From NCBI RefSeq assembly GCF_964355755.1, contig NC_092674.1, forward strand, positions 6,889,001-6,949,000: DNA of 60,000 nt. Direction: 5' to 3'. The position numbers and the translations under genes were made by a program. Source of the DNA: Antedon mediterranea. Its lineage: Eukaryota > Echinodermata > Crinoidea > Comatulida > Antedonidae. The first letter of the stretch is position 1. Every line of letters begins with the position of its first letter. The notes beneath the pieces are model-generated. The model saw only the letters and a list, made by a program, of their open reading frames with translations. It was not told where the DNA came from and ran no database searches. This document shows positions 39,376 to 51,300 of this stretch, piece after piece.

Positions 39376-42300
39376 TCACATTCTTTTGTCACAAGTTTTA
39401 GTCTATAAAATGACCGATAACAATATGTAGGTCCTAGGTCTTCGGTTGTCAGAAATCAAAAGAGGGGATTTTGAGTGACCTCATAGGTCACATTAGTTTA
39501 TCCTATCAGATTAATATATAAGCCTTGATGTTTTATAAACTAGTTAAACAAAGGGAAAGTAATATGCTGAGAGACCACATTGTCATTTTTGAAAAATGTG
39601 CATGACATTTTGTCCTAAAAATGAGAAACAGGCATGATTTTGATATTTACAAAGATGTTAACCTAATTTTTTTTTTCAGGACAAAAGAACGGCTTTGTTT
39701 TGGGCTGTGGATAGAGGAAATCCTGACATTGTTGAGTTGTTGTTGGAATTTAACGCAGAGACTGAAATTTGTTCAAAGGTAAATGTATTAAATGTGTACA
39801 ATTTAAATTTGGACACTTACTATTGCCTGCCAACTCGCACGCATGAGTCTCCGGCAGGAGGACTAATTTGTTATGCCTTACACATACTCAATTAAAATTT
39901 CATTCATAAAAAAACATTTTTGTTTTTCATTGCCAAATGACAAAGCAGCAATTATAGTATTAAATATATTTTCTACAATTACTTTTAATTATTTGTTAGG
40001 ATGGAGAAGCGCCCTTGCTTCGTGCTACAAGGAATCGCAGCAGTGAAATAGTCCGTCTTTTATTGGACTACGATGCAAAAGTTTCGACCACCGATAAGGT
40101 ATTTCAATTTAATTTATTTTTTAGAAAATAAATTATGATTTAAACCTGAAATAATATTTTGTATACACTTTAAATTAAATTGTTTTCTTTGTTATGGTAG
40201 CGAGGAGACACCCCTCTACATCTGTCCATTCGCTTCCGAGATCGCCGGATATCTGAACTGCTATTACGCAACCCTAAAGATGGACGTCTACTGTACAAAC
40301 CAAATCGAGCTGGAGAGACACCCTACAACATTGATGCATCGCATCAAAAAGGAATCCTTACTCAGATCTTTGGTGCCAGTAAGTGTACTTTGTAACTTGT
40401 AATGCAACAATGTAATACAAAAAGAGTATATATGCTGTGCCCTTGGGCATGGTTTGTGGATTAATCCATTAATTATAGAGGGATGTCCAAGGAATATTAA
40501 TCTTTTCATATTATGGTACTCCCTTAAGAGGAGCACAGGCTATTGTTGGTTTAAACGGTAAAACGTTAACATCCAGAAAGAAGCATACATCTATGAAATT
40601 AGAATGATAAAATACTGTTTATTCACAATAGGCAGATTCACATAACCAATCAGATTTAAGGATTAGTTAGTGTTAGAAACATTTTGTTAGATACAATCAA
40701 CCAATCAAATGTTGTATCATAAATTTACCTGATGAGTTCATGGCACATAATTAGTAACAGGTGTTTACTCATAATGAGACCCTAGGGTGATGTCACATGA
40801 TCTCGTAAAACGTTCACAACATTAATTCAGTGTAATAATTAGGTCGATTGCATACCATTTTAATGAATATCCAGGGATCAATTAAATAGTAACATTAATA
40901 ACATTCAGAAATTATTATAATGGTTATACTGTTGTTATTGGTGGTAATTAATATGCAAATTAGGTTAGATATGTGCATATAGATTATTAGGTCAACACAT
41001 AACACACATGGGGAAAGATTTCATTCCAGCATGTGTGATTGTAATTTCTGATGATGACATTTTGAATGTCGAAATATTGAATGCTACCATGACATGAATT
41101 TCAGCTTGGAGTACAGTAGTGAATAAAGCTAATAAGTGACCCTTTTCTCTTCTTGATTTTCATTATTAATGATATATCGCAATCTGTAACAAATAGGTCT
41201 TGCTGTATATATGTTGATGACATTATTGAAATATTGAATGCTACCATGACATGAATTTCAGCTTGGAGTACAGTAGTGAATAAAGCTAATAAGTGACCCT
41301 TTTCTCTTCTTGATTTTCATTATTAATGATATATCGCAATCTGTAACAAATAGGTCTTGCTGTATATATGTTGATGACATTATCGAAATATTGAGTGCTA
41401 CCATGACATGAATTTCAGCTGGAGTACAGCAGTTAATAAAGCTAATAGGTGGACCGTTATATTTTTTACAGTACTGTAATATGAATATATTAGTATAAAG
41501 ATGGTAATTGAGTGTGCTAATCACCCAAATTAGGTTAGATATGCGCATATACAATTAGAGTTACTGTATTTTAAAATTGTAAATAAATTGATTGAATTTA
41601 CAGTGAATTTTGACTGAAAGTTCATTCAGTCACTGCAACATTATATTACCTTTTGGGGGAAAAAGCATAATTTGTTTAAAAAAAAGAATTCTCCCTAAAG
41701 GTTGAACTTGGAAAAGGTTCTATTACAGCTACAATATAACACAAAATGAGGCCAGTTCATATATAATGATATAAAGGGCCTGTTCATTAAACAACAGCTT
41801 CCTAAAGTCTGGCCTATTTCACAAACAGCTGGCCCATTTCATACCTCATTGGAGAAATTTCTCTGCTAAATAATTGTTCCCCTCACTACGTATTCACTCG
41901 CAAAGTGTTGAATTTGTCTCGACTCCCTGTTAGTGTTACATTTTAATATTGCATGCACAGGCATCTGTAGTGTGTTATTAGATTTGAACGTTAAGGAGAT
42001 CGTTATTTACGAGGAGTTTGTCATAAATGATTGTAGCATGTATTCTAGCATACATATACTGGTTTGAACTGTATAAGCAAGTTTAACAATTTTGTTACAT
42101 TTTGATATGCAGACAAAAGAAATTGCTTAATCATTGTTAAGGGGGTACCTTTGGGACACACCAAAATGTTATTAGGGGTGTCCCCTAAACAGGGGTTGGC
42201 CGTAGTGTTAAAGTATATATTACATCTTGTTTTTTCTAAAAGAAAATTTCCCATTAATACAGATGTCCCAAAGGAGGAGTTCTACTGTGTATATAATTTT

Positions 42301-45300
42301 GAGATAACATTTTTTTAATGTTAGCATATAATACTAGTTCAGGTATATGTCCACCTTTCAAATCCTTAATTAAAGCCAAATTATGCTTAGGGATATTGTG
42401 CCAATGCATTTATATTTACAGTAGTCCTTGATAGAATTATGTCTGAGACTGTAATCATAATTCCAATCCAACCAAAATAAAAGTGATATAAATTTTTAAT
42501 TAAATGAATAAAATAATATTAACACATATATTGTCAATCATATCTTTACTGTTTGTTTATTTGCTTTTCTAGTTTGATATAGGAAATTTGTAAATTTGTA
42601 TTTTCTAATATAGGCATATGTAAAACAGTATTTGATATTAAACTATTTCTATCTTTGCAGAGAGCTTCACTCCGGGAGAAGACATCCAGGGTGAGCTGAG
42701 CGAGTTATATTGCAGCTCATTGGCCGATATGCTCAGTGAACCCACATTATCTCCACCAATCACAGTTGGGCTTTATGCACGATGGGGTAGTGGCAAGTGT
42801 TATGTGCTAAAGAAACTTCAAGGTAAATGTCCATACCCAAAGAGGATGACGACAGCTGTAGAGCTTTGTTTACACTATTAAACTTTTTGTGACAACAAAA
42901 TGTGATATACCCATATATGGAGAAGATAATGAATACCATATTTGAGCATATCACTACCATATTTGGGTACATCACACCTTTTTTGTCATCATCCTTCGAA
43001 TGAGTATAGTCATTGGTCTAAATAAAGAATAATAATAATGGTAGTCCTATATAGCACCTAATATAATGTTACTAAGCGCTTTACACACAAGATAAACAAA
43101 AACAGCAGAGGAACCATTTACACCACTCCAACACTTAAGAAAAAGTAAAGAATTGTCATTTGCCTGTACTGTGCTCTATGGAAGAGATCAGCCGACATTA
43201 GAAAACTTTAAGCATTTATCCTGCTCTTTTAAATTGGTTGAATGTCTTATAAGGTATGGTATGGAAGAATAATATATTTACTTGTTTATCTTACTGCAGA
43301 GGAATTAAAACAATATGCATCACAGAGTTTGATACCTCTGCTACAGCTGACATGGGCAATGTTTGGAGTTATTCTGTGTTTGTCGGGCTTTTTAGGTGTC
43401 ATACTCTTTGTCGTGGCATCCGTTTTAGCAGCTAAGCCAGGCACTCCAACTCCTCCACCTGTACCATTGGACACGGACGACGTAGCTTCTGGGCCTATGT
43501 CACCTCTCAAAATTGCAATCGTTGGCGGATCTGTTTTTTTGGCAGTACTATATATATTTCTATGTAAGTGATAACCAATATATAACTGCCCTTTCACTTA
43601 AAGCCAGTTTTTTTTGTACTGGGTTTTATTTGTTTCTTTATTTAGAAAACGTCAGAAAAGTTGTGTTGAATTAGTATATTTTCTGTCTCTACCATCGGGG
43701 ATGTACTGTAGCTGAATTAGTCAGTGGGTGACAACAAGTTAAGGGTGGGTGGGTAAGTTAGGTATCCAAAAGTTTCCTGGATGGGTGCTGTATTGAAATT
43801 AGGCTTGGTATATCTTAAGCTTCTGTCTACACCATCAAACCTTATGTGACAACAAAATGTGATGTTCTCATATATGAATATGATTATGTCATATCACTAC
43901 CATATTTGGGCATATCACACTAGTTTGATAGTGTAGACGGAGCTTTTAATAGGACGCCTTAAAATGAGCTTTAATTGGGTGAAAGACTTTGAAAGTAGGT
44001 AGGCTACCCACCTCTGTCCTAACAGATGCAGATTCAAGGGGAGCCTAGTCAATCCAGCAGTGAGTTATTATATGCTTGTAACATGGAGGTAGATCGTAAA
44101 GTAAAGATATTTTTTTCTCTTTGCAGTTTTCATAAAATTTAGTAGTCGTAAGAAGTGGCATTTTGCATTGGCAATAAGTTCATGGCTAGCTAGTTGGATT
44201 AATTATATAGAATTATTGTTGAAGATATCTTACTTGTATCCACCCTCTGCTCCACCTCAAACTAACAAAGCATTGCCAATCAGGTAAGTTTCGCTCTTTT
44301 TTTGTGTAACATTTCATACGCATCCAACAACGAGCACAAACTCGCGAATTACAGGATGGATAAACTATTTTTTATCATGCTTATAATCTAAGTCTCATTT
44401 GAGGCTTAGGGAGTGGAGTTGAAAGAATCTTGAGTTACAACCCTGGCACAGGTCAGAATTGAATCCTGGACCCAGAGACTTGAAGCCAAGCATGTTAACC
44501 ACCAAGCTACAGCTCCATTAAATATCTAATTAAATTTTGTTTTAATGTACTGCAGATAACCACAGTTCCAGAGAGCACGACTTGTGCCAAATTAGAAGTT
44601 ACCATAAAAGTAGATAAAGTATGGCAAAATGAAAAATTCATTTTGTAGATACCTTTTGAAAACCTTTTACCAGTTGTGATTTCATCCACAAAAATAGTGA
44701 CAGATTTAATTATTTCTAATTCATTTAAATAACTAATTATTTCAATATGTAAATTTGTTTAACTGAAAGATTTGTTTTTGCGGACCGCTTGAGACTAACA
44801 AATATTGGAGGTGAGACACCGTTGGCTCGTACTGTTGGTACGTTGTGCTCGGCCGTGGAAAAGGAATTTGGATTTATTGCTTCTCGTCTTGCTCGTGTTT
44901 TACGAACAAAAGTAGAGGAAGGTTGGTTTAAAGAAATTTGCTAGTTTTAATATCAATATCAACATCATCAATAACTTTTTCATCTTTGATATTCATAGAA
45001 AATAATACATTGTTATATTATTATTTTTATGATAAAACTGTTTTTCCTGTTTGCAGATAAATATGGTTATAAATGGAGATGTTGTGTTCCTCAATTTGCA
45101 CTATCTGTTGCCATCTTTATTTGTTTTATTGTGTCAGCCATTTTGTTGGCACAATATCAATTTACAAACACAAAAATTAACATTGTAGTATACATTTTAC
45201 TTGGCTTAGTTGCTGTTGCAATTCTTGTCAACTTGCCCGTTATCATGCGCTTTATATTTGCACTCTCGCAATCTCCTAAGACCCGTGTTTTGCGGTCGGC

Positions 45301-48300
45301 CAAGAAAGCCGACAAAAGGAAAACAAAAGCATTTTTACGTGTTTTGAAAAACGAGGTAGAACTTCTATCGCAGATGATCAAAAGCATTGACGCATTTCTT
45401 GGAACTCAGACACGTTTGGTTGTTATCGTGGACGGTTTGGACAGCTGTGAGCAGGAACATGTTTTACGTGTATTAGACTCTGTGCATTCGCTTTTTAACG
45501 GAACAGACAGTCCTTACATAACAATACTGGCGTTAGATCCTTATATTATAACAAAAGCCATAGATCAAAATCTTCATGAAGTCTTCAAAGAGACTAATAT
45601 TAACGGGCACGATTACTTGCGCAACATCGTGCACCTTCCATTTTACTTGCAAGCAGGTATACAATTGCAGGAGAATCAACAAATAGCTGCTGTCCCCACA
45701 ACAAATATGCTGCCATCCTCCGTAAGTATATTGTTTTTATTTTCTTCAATATTCTTCGGAAATAACTTTCCTCTATTTTAAAAGTAAGTCAACTCTTCAA
45801 TCAACATTTTTAATTAGCTGGTTTAAAAAAAATGTTTGGAGTGAACCTATCAATCTGGTTAACTGCCTGTTGTGAACCATGTAAAAAGATCACATCCAAC
45901 AAGAAAACCATGTACAAAGATCACATCCAACAAGAGAACCTTACTTTTAGTGGTTATTTTTTACTGGAAAACCTTTTCTTCAAATCTACTGTATTGTTTA
46001 AAAAAAATCAGGAAACCCATCAAAAAAATTTAATAATAAATAATAATTAAACTGTATGTATGAACTACAGTATAGTTCAATATAGCAGAGCCAAAGAAAT
46101 TATTTTTTTTTTGAGAAATGATAATTATTTTAAGAATACAAATTTATTAAATATATTATATTAGTGTTTTTGCTTGTGCCTGGAATAGATCCTTATCACA
46201 TAGAAAAGTAAATGTTTTTATGTTGTAGTTCCTTCCTTTCATTGTAGAGACTTTTCGATTGTAAATCTTCAAGAACTGTTAAACAACATGTATTACAATT
46301 ATCTGCACATGCTTACAAATCAATTGGCGTTGTGGTAGCTTGCGCAACAATTGCAATGTGATGATAACACAATGCTGGTGGTTTTACAGCAGAAGTTTGC
46401 AACTGCTCTTTGTTGATTTCTAAAGTACTGTCTACACTATCAAACTAGTTGGACAAAAAAGTGTGATGTGCCTAAATATGGTAGTGATATGCCCAAATAT
46501 GGTAGTGATATGATATCATGTCCATATAAGGGCACATCACAGTGTAGACAGGGTTTAACCTTGAAAACTTTATGGTTGAAACGTCTCTATTGTTGCATTG
46601 ATAACCAGAAAACAATGTTATGTATTGTTCATCTGTACATAGTGTATTATAGATCATATTAGTGTGTAGTGTATGTATTGTATATACATCATTTTATTGT
46701 ATAGTGTACATTGTAGTTTTCATGTATTTTGAGAGAATGTATTTATGTAGTAAAAGTATTCTGTCTTTTAGTTTGAGTTTTTCACATCATTTTGGGTTAT
46801 TTTATCAATTTCATTTGAATACAGCACACACTGAATATGCAGTTTATTGTGACCACTCTCATCCATGTCCTCATGCAGACACACCCATACATCTACCACA
46901 CCCCTTTCTCATGCAGACACGCCCACACATCTAGCACACCCATCGTGTTCCCACTCCTTTTGGCGTCAGGGTATATGTATTAGGTTTACATTTATTCGTT
47001 AAAACATTTTATTTATTCTGAGATTACCAACTTGCCTTGACAGCTCTATACCATCAAAGAAGAAAATGAGGTTAAGTCACAAGAACGACCTGTCCTTCAA
47101 CGGCAAAAAGTGCTACAGTCGGTACTTATAACCCTTAATACGCCGTTTCACTTGTGCAGGGCATTGTGGGATGTCTTACTCATACTTTCATTTTTTCACC
47201 ACAGCTACGCTAACAAAATAAACTATTAGATGTTTACTATAACTGATACTACTACTACTGCATGCTTTTAATTTGACTAATGTACTTTTTCGTTAGCATA
47301 TAATAATCAGTTTGAGGTCAAAGGTTGTGTCCCTTTACTACCGTGACATCTAAAAGTGAATTCTTAGGCGTATTCAATTGTTGAATTACGAGACCCTCAA
47401 ACTACTTGCAAAAGATAACACGCACAGCTCAGAGAGAACAGCGAAGGACGAGGAGCTAGATCTCTTTAAAACAGACTAGTTGGATAAAAAAATATTCTTT
47501 TGGGGTGTAGTGATGTAAGAGGATTTAGTAATTGTAGCTTGGTGTACATTTAGCTTAGTTAGTTGTTAAGAGCAAGAGGATAACTAAAATCTTTCCAGAT
47601 CTGTAATCTACAGTAGGGCTATCCATCAGAATGAGTATGATTTGTCACATGAGGGACAATCATTAAATAAGAAATCCTCAAATTTTCCTCTAAATATAGT
47701 CTGATGATGATGATGATGATGAAACAGGTAACCTTTGACCTCAAAATGTATTTCCAGTTTGCACAGTTTTCTTTTAATAATCATTTTATGTTGGGTACGT
47801 ATAGGGTATATTAACATTCACAAAGGTAAATATATCACGTACAGTTTATTTCTCTGTGATTTCCTATTGCACAATACTAATACGCATGCACTAGTATATT
47901 GTCATCATGGAGATAAAAATTAATTATTTTTTACCTCCATATTGTTCAGTAATTTCCATCAATGCAGTGTACATAGTTTGCAGTATTTTTATCTTTTTTA
48001 TCATAATTAAACAAATGTTTTTTTATGATTCTAGAACGGATCTAACCCACCTTCACCCGATGCTGTTCGAGCTAATGGATCAAAGCGCCCCCGAATGTCT
48101 TCCGTAAATCAATCCTCTGTCACCAACACACGCGATGTCTCCAAATTGTTAATGTCGGACGAGCAGTTTAGCGATTTAAGTCCGCGTAGTATGAGACGTC
48201 TTCTTAATATTGTGTCTGTTACTGGTAAGTATAACATTTGTAACAACTGTATTAAGCTCTGTCTACACTATCAAACTGGCTTGACAAATGATGTGCCCAA

Positions 48301-51300
48301 ATATGGTAGTGATATGACATCATCATGTCCATATATGGGCACATCACATTTTTTTTTTTACATAAAATTTGTAGTTGTAGTCATGGTGTCTTGGGAAACA
48401 ATTTATATGTGTTTTTTTTTTTATTCTATAAATTTCATTTATTTCCTGGTAACACTTTGGGTGAGTCAGGTGTATCAGCCTTTGGTGTCTTCTGACTCAT
48501 GGTCCCACAGGATAGTCAGCCTGGTTCAATGTATTTTCTGGTATCAACTTGTGAACCTCAACATGTAGTTGAGACACCTAGTTCAATTGAAATAGTTCTT
48601 CCATTCTACTGGTGGAATGAAGTGAATGTTTGATTCTTCTGATAATCACTTTGAAACTCAAACGAAGCTATACTGGGAATGAGTGCAATGACAGCTGCCT
48701 CCTCCCAAGTACACCCCCTCTACCCAAAGTCACCTCCCTCCTCAAACTCACTCTTCTTCACAAAGTCACCACTCCCCAAAAAGTCACCACTCCCCACAAA
48801 CTCACCCCTCCCCACAAATTCACCCCTCCCCACAAACTCACACTCCCCACAAACTCACCCCTCCCCACAAACTCACCACTCCCAACAAACTCACCACTCC
48901 CCACAAACTCACCCTCCCCGCAATCTCACCCCTCCCCACAAACTCACCACTCCCAACAAACTCAGACTAGGAGAACCTCAAACCTATTGTGCTGCTTAGC
49001 CGCTCTTAATTCTTCCAATCAAGACATTTGTTGTCCGGATAAACACACAATATAGGTAGTTGTGAAATGAACATGTAAAATTCTTGTTTTACTTTTTCTA
49101 GGCCGGTTGTTACGAGCTCATGGGATTGAATTCAAGTGGCAGAAGCTAGCTAGTTGGGTGAACATGACAGAGCGATGGCCATACCGTACATCATGGCTTG
49201 TTGTTGTTTACCTCTACAATGAGACATCCAACGATGATGAGCTTCCTCTACAAAACCTCTATGAAAAGTAAATTTTTGTTTGTTTTTATTGTTTTTCTGC
49301 ACACACATTTCCAATTCGAGAAACAAAATTACACTAGTTGTTAATGTGCGGAAGAAGGACAAAATAAATTTGCAAACTTCTACAATGTTTCTAGGATTAC
49401 CTTACATCTCCAGTGGCCGTATCTGCCATTCACTCATAGGCTATTTAGGGAAACAACCTTCAAATTGAAATATTCTCTTATCTTAATGAATACCACTTAA
49501 AATATTTATTCACTGACTTAAGTGAAATACGTAGTGTAGTGTGATTGGGGAATACAGCCACAAGGATTCGTGATTCCATAAAGTGATATTCTTACCTATA
49601 GTTTGAATTGAAATTCTTTGAACATTCAAATACCTTTTACTTTATATTTGTAGGTACGTTGACTTTATGCCATCATCAGTAGAAATTGAGCCTAAACTTG
49701 ATTTGGACCAAGACCTCCGTAACTTCCAGCTGTACCTTAGCAAGCAAACCACAAAGCTTACCATTGAAGACATCAGGAAATTTCTGCCATGTTCCTGTAG
49801 TCTGGACCCACAACTACGCAAGCACATAAGAGGTAAGTAGTATTAGAGTAGAACCCCTCCTATGGGACACCACTATTCAGGAGACACCTATTAAGGGGAC
49901 ATTTTCTTATGAAATGAACAAGGAGAAATATATTATTTTAGCCCTACGGCCTATTTTATTCATTGGAAATTAACAATGGGCAAAATATATTTTAGCACTA
50001 TGGCCTACCTCATTCATGAAAAACCCCTATTTATTAAGGGGAAATTTTCCTATAAATGAAATGAACAAGGAAAATGTAATGTTTATTTTTCTTCTTTTTT
50101 TTCTAAAGATACAATCGATAATACACATACTGGGTCTGCTCACACGTTGTCCACCATTGCACGTCCAAATAGCTTCATTCCTAGCTACGTCGGTCGTGAG
50201 TCTCCAGGCGTGTCGTTACATTCAGCGATCAGCGAGACTGCACGTAAACTGAACTATACAATGAACGTGCAGAATCCGTTTCAGAAACGAGTAAGTTTGA
50301 TAAATGCATAAATTACTTTATTCTTTATATGTATTTTTTTTTCAACTTAAAGATTTTGATGTTCAGTGACATTCCACAGAGACTAATTGAATCCCTAATT
50401 AAACTGATTGTTTTGCCAAATTAAATTAAACTATTATAGTTATTTTTTCAAACAGGGAAGTGGTACCATATAATATTAATAATCTGTCAAATATAGATAT
50501 CAAAAAGTAGTTCATAATTCAATTATAGCTGTCAAAAGAGAGATAGCGTGCCCCAAACACTATTCCTGGATCTGTACTTGTTAACACATGCTACTGTAAA
50601 TGTTGTTACATATTTAGACAGAATTCTTGGTTGTCATGAATTACAGTAAATGTTTGATTTACTTCTCTGAAGAGTTGAACTATCTTGTCTTTATATTGGC
50701 CTACTTTGACTAAATTAGGAAATGACGCGTTATGTGTCACTCCACATTATATCAGTTGCAAAATGCAATACATTTTAAAAATCCTAATCAAGTTAGATAG
50801 ATTTTCCTTTTTTATCATTAAAGATCCTAATCCTTAAGTTTCTATCTCTCTCTGTTATGTTCTTAGTTGACCAAGCAGCATTTTTATTTTTTTCTGGAAA
50901 ATATTATACATGAAACGCAATGTGTGCTAAAATATGTTAAATGTTACCAATATTAAGTCAAATAGCTGTCTAGAACCTAGACTAAGTCTACACTAGTAAA
51001 CTTTTGTTTGCAAACTCTGAGATTGCTGTTAGCAGAAGGTTGCTCTTAAGGGTCTTTCAGACTTGTTCCTGCACGGTTCCAGTCTGGTGCCAGCAAATCA
51101 AATCAATGTTGCGTTTTCATGCGGTTACGCGCATTTAGGTTGGTGCATAGCTGTGTGGAGCATCGTGAAAACAAAACATTGATGTTCAATTCGCTGGACC
51201 GGAACCTTCCGGACCAGGTGCGACAGACCCTTTACAGTCCATCCAGGGGTTACATGGCTTCCTGTAGTCATATGAACCTCAGCCTCTGGTGGTAAGTACA

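Larger units (their letters stand above)
37991..39679 (+). other. KIDINS220: Intron after ankyrin exon 8
   Basis: 1.7-kb intron. Apart from the two SINE-like copies, the split element and the (AT)n run, it is AT-rich. A short local duplication, AATCCCATGCTCAAATATAT, is at about 38939-38980. Confidence 0.8.

Noticed and set aside
48095-49055. ORFs of 157, 141 and 106 codons
   Set aside because: The first is an exon of KIDINS220 read in another frame into the intron; the others are the 18-bp minisatellite.
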